Shown here: piece after piece, positions 8,554 through 17,961 of the stretch
How positions within the stretch are numbered: position 1 is the stretch's first letter
Layout of the letters: each line of letters begins with the position of its first letter
Source: Azospirillum formosense
GTDB taxonomy: Bacteria > Pseudomonadota > Alphaproteobacteria > Azospirillales > Azospirillaceae
Direction of reading: 5' to 3'
NCBI RefSeq assembly: GCF_040500525.1
Contig: NZ_CP159402.1
Coordinates: 2,482,501-2,546,500, forward strand
Length of the DNA: 64,000 nucleotides
The notes under the pieces: model-generated
Databases searched by the model: none
What the model was told of the DNA's origin: nothing
What the model saw: the letters and a program-made list of their open reading frames with translations, nothing else
Made by a program: the position numbers and the translations under genes

Positions 8554-9801
8554 TCAGCCCCCCAAATACCCCAGCACGCCCTTCCCCACCCGCGCGCCCA
8601 TGGCGAAGCAGCCCTGGAGGAGGTAGCCGCCGGTCGGTGCCTCCCAATCCAGCATCTCCCCGGCGACGAAGGTGCCCGGCAGGCGGGTCAGCATCAGAGA
8701 ATCGTCCAGCTCCGCCAGCCGGACGCCGCCGGCGGTGGAGATGGCGCGCTCGATGGGCCGCACCCCGGTCAGCACCACCGACAGGCCCTTGATCTGGCGG
8801 GCCAGCGCCGCCGGGTCGGACAGCTCCGACGCCGGGGTGAACTCGCGCAGCAGGGCGGCGCGTGGGCCGGTCAGCGACAGGGACTTCTTCAGGAAGGTGG
8901 ACAGCGACTCCGCGCCGCGGCGGCGCAGCCGTTTGGCGATCGCCGACTCCGGCAGATCCGGCATCAGGTCGATGGTCAGGGCGGCCCAGCCCTCCCGCTC
9001 GATGGCGTCGCGCAAGGGGGCGCTCAGCGCGTAGACGGCGCCGCCCTCGATGCCGGTTTCGGTGATGACGAACTCGCCCTTCAGCCGGCGGTCGGCGAAG
9101 GCGAGGCCGACGCTCTTGACCGGCTGGCCGGCGAAGCGCTCGCGCAGGTGATCGGACCAGGGCACCTCGAAGCCCATGTTGGACGGGCGCAGCGGCGCGA
9201 TGTCCACCCCGCGCGCGGCCAGAAGCTCCGTCCAGGCGCCGTCGGAGCCGGTGCGCTGCCAGCTCGCCCCGCCCAGCGCCAGCAGCGTGGCGCGCGGGGC
9301 GACGGTGGTCTCGGTGCCGTCGCCGCGCTGGACGCGCAGCGCGCCGCGCTCGTCCCAGCCCAGCCAGCGGTGGCGGGTGTGCAGGGTGACGCCCAGCCCC
9401 TCCAGCCGGCGCAGCCACGCCCGCACCAGGGTGGAGGCCTTCATCTGCACCGGGAAGACGCGCCCGCTGGAGCCGACGAACGTTTCGATCCCAAGACCCG
9501 CCGCCCAAGCGCGCAGGTCCGCCGGGGAGAAGCCGGCCAGCAGATCGGCGAACAGCGGCGCCTGCGCGCCGTAGCGGGCGGTGAAGGCGTCCAACGGTTC
9601 GGAATGGGTCAGGTTCAGCCCGCCGCGCCCGGCGAGCAGCAGCTTGCGCGCCGGGGTGGGCATCCGCTCAAAGACGGCGACCGAGCGGCCCGCGGCGGCG
9701 ATGACCTCCGCCGCCATCAGCCCGGCCGGGCCGGCGCCGACGATCGCGACATCGGGAGAGAAGGCGTCGGGAGAGGAAACAGTGTCAGGGGCGTCGGTCA
9801 T
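8554..9801 (-). CDS. NAD(P)/FAD-dependent oxidoreductase, TIGR03862/HI0933 family
   Basis: A 415-aa flavoprotein with an N-terminal FAD-binding Rossmann motif (VAIVGAGPAGLMAAEVIAAAG), a family-typical GRGGLNLTHSEP stretch, and a C-terminal flavin-closing motif (GTFVAGEMLDWEAPTGGYLLQ). The family (YhiN-like) is widely conserved; its substrate is unknown. The ATG at 9801 is chosen because residues 20-30 then begin the beta-strand of the FAD fold; an upstream in-frame start would add about 30 unstructured residues. Confidence 0.9.
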   Translation of the reverse strand: MTDAPDTVSSPDAFSPDVAIVGAGPAGLMAAEVIAAAGRSVAVFERMPTPARKLLLAGRGGLNLTHSEPLDAFTARYGAQAPLFADLLAGFSPADLRAWAAGLGIETFVGSSGRVFPVQMKASTLVRAWLRRLEGLGVTLHTRHRWLGWDERGALRVQRGDGTETTVAPRATLLALGGASWQRTGSDGAWTELLAARGVDIAPLRPSNMGFEVPWSDHLRERFAGQPVKSVGLAFADRRLKGEFVITETGIEGGAVYALSAPLRDAIEREGWAALTIDLMPDLPESAIAKRLRRRGAESLSTFLKKSLSLTGPRAALLREFTPASELSDPAALARQIKGLSVVLTGVRPIERAISTAGGVRLAELDDSLMLTRLPGTFVAGEMLDWEAPTGGYLLQGCFAMGARVGKGVLGYLGG

Positions 9802-9924
9802 CGGGTCCCCCGAGGGGCAAAGGATGTCGACCGGTCCCGTCCGCACCGCCTTCGCCGAAGGAAAAGGCAGGGTCGGACGGGACCGGGGCACTCAAGAAGC
9901 GGGAATCGGCGGCGCGGGACCGGA

Positions 9925-10188
9925 TCAGTCCGCGTCGTCCTCCTGGGCCACCTCGTCGGCAAGGTCGTTGGCCATGTCGGCGAAATAGCCCGCGTCCACC
10001 TCCAGCCCGTTCTCCTCGCAGATCCGCATGAAGATGCGGTAGGCGTGCAGGATCGCGACGTCGAGAACGGCAAGGTCGCCCTCCTCGCTGTGCTTGTCGG
10101 TGACGCCACGCTCCTGGAGCGTGCCGACGATGTCGTGAGAGGCGGCCTGAAGCACCGCTTCCATGGCTTGTTTGTGCAGAGTCGACAT
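9925..10188 (-). CDS. Hypothetical 87-aa acidic protein
   Basis: Unrecognised. The ATG at 10188 is preceded by an AGGACCC stretch. The product is mostly helical and acidic with an EEGDLAVLDVAILHAYRIFM core and a strongly acidic end (DLADEVAQEDDAD). It has two cysteine-poor helices and no signal peptide, so it is cytoplasmic. It lies 109 bp downstream of the pentaheme cytochrome gene on the same strand and could be in that operon. No function can be inferred. Confidence 0.65.
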   Translation of the reverse strand: MSTLHKQAMEAVLQAASHDIVGTLQERGVTDKHSEEGDLAVLDVAILHAYRIFMRICEENGLEVDAGYFADMANDLADEVAQEDDAD

Positions 10189-10297
10189 CGCGGGGGTCCT
10201 CTTTCTCAAGTGGTCGTCTGCCGGCGGGCGCGGCGCGTTCAGCGCCGGCCCGTGGTAGAAAACCCCTCTTAGCAGCTTCGGGTTCTCGCCGCAGCGA

Positions 10298-11446
10298 TCA
10301 TCGCGCGCCGTTCTTTGCATGGCTCTGCAGATAGGTCAGCAGCAGCCGGCCCTCCTCCTCGTCCAGCCGGGTCAGCCGCTTCATGGCGTTCATCTTGCCG
10401 ATCCAGGCGTTCGCGTCGAAGTCGGCCGGCGGGTGCAGCGTGTGGCAGAGCGAGCAGTTGGCGTCATAGACCCGAGCGCCGTAATCCCACAGCGCGCTGA
10501 GCGCGCCCACATAGCCGCCCGCCCCGGTCCAGGCGGTCAGGCGAACCTCCGTCCACTCCTGCTCGGTCTCCGGATCGGTGACGGTGCGCAGCGCCGCTGC
10601 GTGCTCCACGGCCGCGGCGTTCAGCTTGACCGTGGTGATGCGCTTGCCCGGCTGGGCATAGAGGGTCTGGGCGGAGCTGCCGCGCTGCCAGCCGGTGATC
10701 TCCACCTTGAGGGCACCGCCCTCCGCCGCCAGGACCCTCACCGGCGTCGCCGCGGCGATCTCCCCGTCCCCGGCGCTTCCCGGCGCCGGCGGCGCGCCGT
10801 GCAGGGCGAGGCTGGTCAGGGCGTAGGCGGTGTCGCCGGGCTTCAGGGCCAGCGTTCTCGCCTGCTCCGTCAGGCTGGCGAAGAATTGGCGATGACCGGC
10901 GGTCACGTCGGGGAAGCTGTGGGCGATGCCCTTGTGGCAGTCGATGCAGGTCTTGCCGGCCTTCTCCGCCCCTTCCATGGCGCTGGCCGCCTTCGGCGTC
11001 TGCTTGTGGAAGTCCATGGCGCCGAAGGAATGGCAGTTGCGGCATTCCTGGCTGTCGGTGGCCCGCATGCGGTCCCATTCGCGGCGCGCCAGCGTGTGGC
11101 GCTTGGCCTCGAACTTCTCCTTGGTGTCGATGGAGCCGATGAGCCAGTGGTACAGCTCGCCCGACGCCTGCACCTTGCGGATTACCTTGTGCGTCCAGTC
11201 GCGCGGGACGTGGCAGTCGGCGCAGGTCGCCCGCACGCCCGACGCGTTCCGGTAGTGCGGCGAGGCCGTGTATTCGGCGTACACGGTGTCGCGCATCTCG
11301 TGGCAGGAGACGCAGAATTCCATGCTGTTGGTCGCTTCCATCGCGGTGTTGAAGCCGCCCCAGCCGACCACCCCGACGATGACGCCCACCAGACCGGCCA
11401 GAGCGAGCGCCCCGAAGCCGCCCGCCGTCTTCCATCCCCACCGCAT
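10298..11446 (-). CDS. Pentaheme cytochrome c, NapC/NirT-TorC type
   Basis: Membrane-anchored multiheme cytochrome that, in the family, takes electrons from quinol and passes them to periplasmic enzymes. 382 aa: one N-terminal anchor (about residues 8-30), then four CxxCH hemes in the NapC/NirT domain (CVSCH, CADCH, CRNCH, CIDCH) and a C-terminal extension with a fifth (CSLCH), the TorC/DorC arrangement. No TorA-type molybdoenzyme is nearby. It lies 84 bp downstream of the cytochrome c peroxidase gene on the same strand, so feeding the peroxidase is an attractive inference. A TTG five codons upstream is an alternative start. Confidence 0.9.
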   Translation of the reverse strand: MRWGWKTAGGFGALALAGLVGVIVGVVGWGGFNTAMEATNSMEFCVSCHEMRDTVYAEYTASPHYRNASGVRATCADCHVPRDWTHKVIRKVQASGELYHWLIGSIDTKEKFEAKRHTLARREWDRMRATDSQECRNCHSFGAMDFHKQTPKAASAMEGAEKAGKTCIDCHKGIAHSFPDVTAGHRQFFASLTEQARTLALKPGDTAYALTSLALHGAPPAPGSAGDGEIAAATPVRVLAAEGGALKVEITGWQRGSSAQTLYAQPGKRITTVKLNAAAVEHAAALRTVTDPETEQEWTEVRLTAWTGAGGYVGALSALWDYGARVYDANCSLCHTLHPPADFDANAWIGKMNAMKRLTRLDEEEGRLLLTYLQSHAKNGAR

Positions 11447-11530
11447 GTCGATACCCTGCAACCATCCTCAAAAAAAGGAATGGGGCCGGGCCGCCCCAAC
11501 GACGCCCGGCCCCATCCAACCACCAACCCG

Positions 11531-12535
11531 TCAGTCGAAGGGGTGCGGCTTCGGCGTCTTGTCCGTGGACGGCGGCAGGATCGGCAGAGCGAAGCTCGGC
11601 TGGTCACCGGTCAGCGTCTTCAGGAAAGCGACGATCTTGGCGTTCTCGTCGGTCGAGAACTTCTTGCCCAACTGGATGCGGCCCATGACGTCCACGGCGT
11701 CGGACAGCGTCGCGGCCTCGCCGTCGTGGAAGTAGGGGTAGGTCAGCGCGACGTTGCGCAGCGTCGGAACCTTGAAGTTGAAGCGGTCGGCCTCCTCCTT
11801 GGTCACCGCGATGCGGCCCTCGGCGGGGTTGTTCGTCTTGTAGGGCTCGACCACGCCCATCTTCTGGAAGGTGTTGCCGCCGACGGCCGAGCCGTTGTGG
11901 CAGGCGGTGCAGCCAGAGTCCTTGAACAGCTCGTAGCCTTCCAGCTCGACCGTGGTCAGGGCTTTCTTGTCGCCCTTCAGCCACTGGTCGAAGCGGGAGT
12001 TCGGGGTGACCAGCGTCTCCTCGAAGGCGGCGATGGCCTTGGTCACCTCTTCGATGGTGATCTTGGTCTCGCCGAAGACGTCGGCGAATTCCTTCTGGTA
12101 TTCGGGGATGGAGCGCAGCACCTCCACCGCCAGGGCGTGGGTGGAGCCCATCTCGCCGGGGTTGGCGATCGGGCCGCCGGCCTGCTCCTGCAGCGTCAGC
12201 GCGCGGCCGTCCCAGAACTGCGCGACGTTCAGGCTGGAGTTCAGCACGGTCGGCGAGTTGATCGGACCCTGCTGCCAGTTGTGGCCGATGGAGGTCTTCA
12301 GGTTGTCGGTGCCGCCCATGGACAGGTTGTGGCACGAGTTGCAGGAGATGAAGCCGGACTTGGAGAGCCGGGGATCGAAGTACAGCTTCTTGCCGAGTTC
12401 AACCAATCCGGGATTGGTGATCTTCGCCGGCTCGATCGGCGAAATCGGTTCGTCGGCGGCGAACGCGGGTGCGCCGAAGGTGGCGACGGAGGCCGCCAGC
12501 ATGGCCGCGAACGACACGGCAGCACGCATGGACAT
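11531..12535 (-). CDS. Di-heme cytochrome c peroxidase
   Basis: Periplasmic enzyme reducing hydrogen peroxide to water with electrons from cytochromes. 334 aa with a clear Sec signal peptide (cleavage after AFA-ADEP near residue 27) and two CxxCH heme sites: CNSCH in the N-terminal peroxidatic domain and CTACH in the C-terminal electron-transfer domain. The motifs FWDGRALTLQEQAGGPI and VPTLRNVALTYPYFHDG are characteristic of the CcpA/MauG family. A good ribosome-binding site (GGGAGAAG) precedes the ATG. First gene of a likely operon with the pentaheme cytochrome; catalase is encoded upstream on the same strand. Confidence 0.94.
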   Translation of the reverse strand: MSMRAAVSFAAMLAASVATFGAPAFAADEPISPIEPAKITNPGLVELGKKLYFDPRLSKSGFISCNSCHNLSMGGTDNLKTSIGHNWQQGPINSPTVLNSSLNVAQFWDGRALTLQEQAGGPIANPGEMGSTHALAVEVLRSIPEYQKEFADVFGETKITIEEVTKAIAAFEETLVTPNSRFDQWLKGDKKALTTVELEGYELFKDSGCTACHNGSAVGGNTFQKMGVVEPYKTNNPAEGRIAVTKEEADRFNFKVPTLRNVALTYPYFHDGEAATLSDAVDVMGRIQLGKKFSTDENAKIVAFLKTLTGDQPSFALPILPPSTDKTPKPHPFD

Positions 12536-12607
12536 CGCACTTCTCCCTTATCGAAGTTCTAATATTTTGGCTAATGCCTTGATGCAAAATGACAGTGACA
12601 CGTCCAA

Positions 12608-12624
12608 CTCTGGTGATACCAGAG
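12608..12624. promoter_or_regulatory. Operator-like palindrome upstream of cytochrome c peroxidase
   Basis: Perfect 17-bp palindrome CTCTGGT-GAT-ACCAGAG, about 73 bp upstream of the peroxidase ATG on its minus-strand side. The TGGT-N3-ACCA core resembles sites of GntR-type regulators, but the regulator is unknown. The loop (3 bp) is too short for a stable RNA hairpin, which favours a protein-binding site. Confidence 0.45.
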
Positions 12625-12703
12625 ACAGGCGTGTCGCGCGGCAACTTGCCGCATGTCCGTACACGAATTGTGCCTACTCAGAACAATCATCGGCGCGGGC
12701 ATG

Positions 12704-12734
12704 AAAAAGGGGCGGCGGGACACCCCGCCGCCCC
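12704..12734 (-). terminator. Intrinsic terminator after the catalase gene
   Basis: Read on the minus strand: an 11-bp perfect G+C stem (CCCCGCC-type arms, 12709-12719 with 12724-12734), a 4-nt loop and then TTTTT. It lies about 130 bp downstream of the catalase stop codon and upstream of the peroxidase promoter region, so the two are probably separate transcripts. Confidence 0.8.
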
Positions 12735-12774
12735 CATCGGGACGCCAACCGATTGATGATCTTAGGTTGCGCCT

Positions 12775-12862
12775 AAAGCGAACTTCCGTTCGCTTTGGAC
12801 TCACATGGCCTTCTTTGCCGGCCGGGACCGCCGTCGCGGTCCAGAGCGGAAGGCATTCCGCT
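12775..12862 (-). other. Structured 3' UTR of catalase mRNA: three short hairpins
   Basis: Between the catalase stop and its terminator are three perfect hairpins with 4-nt loops: 12845-12862 (7-bp stem AGCGGAA/TTCCGCT), 12825-12842 (7-bp stem GGACCGC/GCGGTCC) and 12775-12796 (9-bp stem AAAGCGAAC/GTTCGCTTT). None has a U tract. They could stabilise the mRNA end or bind a protein; this is inference. Confidence 0.5.
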
Positions 12863-14557
12863 TCAGTCGGCGGCCGCCTGACTGGTCATGCCGCCTTGCG
12901 CGCCGGACCGCATGCCCTTCACCACCTCGTCCGCCGTGGCGCGATGGACCTTCACCGAACCGGTCCACTGGCCCCAGGCCTTCGGGTCGATGGTGTCGCC
13001 GTTCTTGCCCAGCGATTTCAGCCGCTTCTGGTCCTCGTCGGTCAGCACCTGCTTGGGCAGGGGGGGCAGGCCGGCGACGTCGGCCGCGGTCATGCCCAGC
13101 ATGCCGGCCACCCGGCTGCCGTAATCGTCATGGACCAGGAAGAAGTGCCAGAGCATGCGCTCCTGGACGTCGCGTTCGCACTGGCCGAGCAGAGTGCCCA
13201 TGTTGAGGACGAGATCGTCGCGCTCCCAGTCCATCATGGTGCAGTAGCGGCCCCGCGCCTGGACATAGTCGTTGCGGCGCTCGATCACGCTGCGGGTCAG
13301 GCGGCCGCGGATTTCCGGCGGGTTGTTCGGCTCCTCCCGCTGGGCCTCGCTGAGGCCGTTGTGGATGGACGGCTCGAAATTGATGTGCGGGTTCTGCCCC
13401 GGCGCCAGATCGCGCTGGAAGGACATTTGCCCGCCCGACAGGTTGGTGGCGACCGCGGCGTTCTTGGCTTGGTTGATCGGCAATTGCAGATAGTTGGTGC
13501 CGACCCGGTAGCGCTGCGTGTCGGAGTAGGAGAAGGTCCGCCCGACCAGCATCTTGTCGTCGGAGAAATCCAGCCCGTCGACCAGGACGCCGGTGCCCAT
13601 GGCGATCTGTTCGTTCTCGTTGAAGAAGTCCTCGACGTTGCGGTTCAGCGTCATCACGCCGACGTGGCGCAGCGGGAAGTCCGACTCCGGCCAGATCTTG
13701 GTGTCGTCCAGCGGGTCCCAGTCCAGCTCGGGATGGTCGTGATCCTCCATGATCTGGACGAACATGTCCCACTGCGGGTGGTCGCCGCGCTCGATGGCCT
13801 CGAACAGGTCCTTGGAGGCGGAGCCGAGATCCTGCCCCTGGACCTTCGCCGCCTCCTCCGCCGTCAGGCAGGCGACGCCGCAGCGCGGGTGGAAGTGGTA
13901 CTTGACCAGCACCGTGCCGCCCTCGGCGTTCACCATCTTGTAGGTGTTTACGCCGAAGCCTTCCATGTGCCGGTAGTTGGCCGGAATCCCGCGCGGGCTG
14001 AACAGATGGGTCAGCATGTGCATGGATTCGGGCGTCTGGCTCATGAAGTCGAAGATGCGGTTCGGCTCCTGCCGGAAGGTCACCGGATCGGGCTTCAGCG
14101 AATGGATGACGTCGGGAAACTTGATGGCGTCGCGGATGAAGAAGACCGCGAGGTTGTTGCCGACCAGATCCCAGTTGCCGTCCTCGGTGTAGAACTTCAC
14201 CGCGAAGCCGCGCGGGTCGCGGGCCACCTCCGACGAGTCGCGCCCGCCGATGACGGTGGAGAAGCGGATGGCCAGCGGGGTCTTCTTGCCGGCTTGGCCG
14301 AACAGCTTGGCGCGGGTGTATTTCGACGCCGGCTCGTCGCCGATCTTCCCGGTCGCCTCGAACTCGCCGTAGCAGACGAAGCCGCGGGCGTGGACCACGC
14401 GCTCCGGAATGCGCTCGCGGTCGAAATGGGTGATCTTCTCCAGGAACTGGTAGTTCTCCAGCGTCGCCGGGCCGCGGGCCCCCACGGTGCGCTGGGACTG
14501 GTTGTTCGTGATCGGGTGGCCCTGACGGTTGGTCAGAGTCTTCGATTGGTCAGCCAT
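12863..14557 (-). CDS. katA: Catalase (monofunctional, heme)
   Basis: Converts hydrogen peroxide to water and oxygen. 564 aa from the ATG at 14557, a few tens of residues longer than typical small-subunit catalases at the C-terminus (SQAAAD end). Distal pocket: the catalytic His is in [17 protein letters not shown] and the Asn in [19 protein letters not shown]. The proximal heme-ligand segment is [21 protein letters not shown] with its Tyr. The frame remains open for 77 codons upstream of the chosen start, but that stretch is unlike catalase. No oxyR is adjacent. It sits next to the peroxidase operon, making a local peroxide-defence block. Confidence 0.95.
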   Translation of the reverse strand: MADQSKTLTNRQGHPITNNQSQRTVGARGPATLENYQFLEKITHFDRERIPERVVHARGFVCYGEFEATGKIGDEPASKYTRAKLFGQAGKKTPLAIRFSTVIGGRDSSEVARDPRGFAVKFYTEDGNWDLVGNNLAVFFIRDAIKFPDVIHSLKPDPVTFRQEPNRIFDFMSQTPESMHMLTHLFSPRGIPANYRHMEGFGVNTYKMVNAEGGTVLVKYHFHPRCGVACLTAEEAAKVQGQDLGSASKDLFEAIERGDHPQWDMFVQIMEDHDHPELDWDPLDDTKIWPESDFPLRHVGVMTLNRNVEDFFNENEQIAMGTGVLVDGLDFSDDKMLVGRTFSYSDTQRYRVGTNYLQLPINQAKNAAVATNLSGGQMSFQRDLAPGQNPHINFEPSIHNGLSEAQREEPNNPPEIRGRLTRSVIERRNDYVQARGRYCTMMDWERDDLVLNMGTLLGQCERDVQERMLWHFFLVHDDYGSRVAGMLGMTAADVAGLPPLPKQVLTDEDQKRLKSLGKNGDTIDPKAWGQWTGSVKVHRATADEVVKGMRSGAQGGMTSQAAAD

Positions 14558-14694
14558 CGCTTTCTCCCTGAACAGCAAGCCGTGCCGGCGCACCCCCGGG
14601 GCGTCCGGTTGGAGGGTCAACGGCAGCAGTTTGGAAGCGTTCCAATCTAAAGCACCGGCCGGCGGCACCCTGTCCGTCAGGGAGATGCCCAAAC

Positions 14695-14727
14695 GGAAAA
14701 GGGCGGCCCCGAGGGACCGCCCTTTCC
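14695..14727 (-). terminator. Hairpin terminator of groESL
   Basis: Inverted repeat GGAAAAGGGCGG / CCGCCCTTTCC with a 10-nt loop, about 27 bp after the groEL stop codon. The arm ends in TTTTCC on the minus strand, serving as a short U tract. Confidence 0.7.
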
Positions 14728-14753
14728 GCAAACGTCGTGGATGACGCGGGCTA

Positions 14754-16400
<1,647 letters not shown>

Positions 16401-16449
16401 TCACTTCCTTGAAATTCGGGGGGTTGGATCGCTCAGCGCGGGCGGAGGC

Positions 16450-16740
16450 TCAGGCCTCGATGACGCCCATGATGTCGGATTCCTTCATGATCAGGAAATC
16501 CTCGCCCTCGATCTTCACCTCGGTGCCCGACCACTTGCCGAACAGGATGCGGTCGCCGGCCTTCACGTCGAGCGCAACGACCTTGCCGCTCTCGTCACGG
16601 GCACCCGGACCCACCGCGATGACCTGGCCCTCCTGGGGCTTTTCCTTCGCGGTGTCGGGGATGATGATCCCGCCCTTGGTCTTGGTGTCGGACTCCAGAC
16701 GCTTGACGACGACGCGGTCGTGCAGCGGACGGAACTTCAT
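16450..16740 (-). CDS. groES: 10-kDa co-chaperonin GroES
   Basis: Lid of the GroEL chamber, 96 aa. Shows the conserved start [16 protein letters not shown], the mobile loop ([20 protein letters not shown]) and the end [18 protein letters not shown]. First gene of the groESL operon; its start is 60 bp downstream of the CIRCE element. Confidence 0.98.
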   Translation of the reverse strand: MKFRPLHDRVVVKRLESDTKTKGGIIIPDTAKEKPQEGQVIAVGPGARDESGKVVALDVKAGDRILFGKWSGTEVKIEGEDFLIMKESDIMGVIEA

Positions 16741-16799
16741 GGGGATGCCTCCAGGATCAAGGCTTATTGATGATAGGATTGGCGCCGGGCTCGGGGCTG

Positions 16800-16826
16800 T
16801 TAGCACTCTCCCCCGGCGAGTGCCAG
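16800..16826 (-). promoter_or_regulatory. CIRCE element (HrcA operator) of groESL
   Basis: TTAGCACTC-N9-GAGTGCCAG, matching the CIRCE consensus (TTAGCACTC-N9-GAGTGCTAA) in the whole first half and six of nine bases in the second. HrcA would repress groESL here. On the minus strand a CTTGAA box lies upstream (16852-16857), a possible heat-shock sigma-factor -35 element, so dual RpoH and HrcA control is likely; no clear -10 could be picked. Confidence 0.9.
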
Positions 16827-17037
16827 ACAGCTAATCGAGCTGCGGTTTCGATTCAAGAGGGTCGTTGCGGCAATCGGTGCGATTCCTGGCAGCAGCCACC
16901 CCTCCTTGCTGCTAACACATTGAAATAGCTGAAAAATTTTTGTTGCCCGCCGCAGCCGTGAACGGCACACTTTCACAAAAGAATCATCGGGACGCAGCGG
17001 AAGGACGCCACCGGTTCCACCATCACGGAGGCAGAGC

Positions 17038-17301
17038 ATGGCCAGTCTGGGTCTTCAGCTTCGCGATTACCGCCTGACCACGGCGGAGATTCTGTACCAC
17101 ATGCCCGACCACCCGCACCTGCTGCAGAGCTATCTCTGGCAGGAATTGGACATCGCGCCCGGCTACCCGGTGCTGCGCCGGTTCCTGGATTTCTGGCAGG
17201 CCAACCTGGACGGCAAGCTGCATTCGGTGAAGCTGGCGACCAACCGCCTGCTCACGCCGGGCGAGGCCCGCGCGGTGGCCGCGGAATTCCGCTGGACCTG
17301 A
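17038..17301 (+). CDS. usg: Usg family protein
   Basis: An 87-aa protein of the alphaproteobacterial Usg family (name taken from a reading frame near the trp genes of Caulobacter; function unknown). Recognisable by LRDYRLTTAEILYHMPDHPHLLQ and ATNRLLTPGEARAVAAEFRW. It starts with a strong ribosome-binding site (GGAGGCAGAGC). It is divergent from groES, with about 300 bp of relatively AT-rich DNA between. Confidence 0.88.
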   Translation: MASLGLQLRDYRLTTAEILYHMPDHPHLLQSYLWQELDIAPGYPVLRRFLDFWQANLDGKLHSVKLATNRLLTPGEARAVAAEFRWT

Positions 17302-17439
17302 CGACCCGCCCACCTCCCCCAATACGGGAGAACGTGAAAAAATAAACCATTATTAAGCGTTTACCGCTTCCGATACGCTTCCCCCGGTACGAACGGTCCG
17401 TGCCGATGCACGTCCATGACAAGCTGGGGAAAGACGAAC

Positions 17440-17931
17440 ATGACGACGCCGGTTTGCGAAGAAGCGGTCAACCTCGTGAAGCATTTCGAGGGTCTCTACC
17501 TCAACGCCTATCTGTGCCCGGCGGGTGTGCCGACCATCGGCTACGGCCACACCGCCGGGGTTCAGATGGGGCAGAGCATTACCTCCGCCCAGGCCGACGA
17601 TTTCCTGCAGTCGGACCTGACCGCCGCCGCCGCCCAGGTGGACAAGCTGGTCACTGTCGCGCTGAACCCGGACCAGCGCGGCGCGCTGGCGTCCTTCGTG
17701 TTCAACCTGGGGGCCGGCAGCCTGCAGTGCTCGACCCTGCTGCGCCTGCTGAACCAGGGCGACTATGAGGGCGCCGCCGGCCAGTTCGGCCGCTGGGTCT
17801 ACGCGACGGTCAACGGGGTCAAGACGCAGCTTCCGGGTCTGGTGAAGCGCCGCGCCGCCGAGGCGGACCTGTTCGAAAGCGCCACCACGCCGCTGCCCCA
17901 GGCGGCCGTCAGCACCGCCACGGGCGCGTGA
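17440..17931 (+). CDS. Phage-type lysozyme (glycoside hydrolase 24)
   Basis: A 163-aa endolysin-like muramidase. The catalytic triad fits the E-x8-(D/C)-x5-T pattern: Glu in KHFEG, Cys in AYLCPAG, and Thr in VPTIGYGHT. FNLGAGSLQCSTLL and LPGLVKRRAAEADLF are typical later motifs. The start at 17440 has a GGGGA ribosome-binding site 9 bp upstream; an in-frame ATG at 17416 is an alternative. No signal peptide, holin, spanin or other phage gene is nearby, so it is a lone, probably domesticated, phage-derived gene. Confidence 0.88.
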   Translation: MTTPVCEEAVNLVKHFEGLYLNAYLCPAGVPTIGYGHTAGVQMGQSITSAQADDFLQSDLTAAAAQVDKLVTVALNPDQRGALASFVFNLGAGSLQCSTLLRLLNQGDYEGAAGQFGRWVYATVNGVKTQLPGLVKRRAAEADLFESATTPLPQAAVSTATGA

Positions 17932-17961
17932 ACGAGCGGGTGGGGGTGGCCAGCCACCCCC

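Noticed and set aside
10298..11446. Assignment of the pentaheme cytochrome as TorC of a TMAO reductase system
   Set aside because: No TorA, TorD or TorSTR-like genes are nearby; only the domain layout is shared.
12579..12592. Possible FNR/Anr box (TTGAT half-site) upstream of the cytochrome c peroxidase gene
   Set aside because: Only one half matches TTGAT-N4-ATCAA; the other half has several mismatches.
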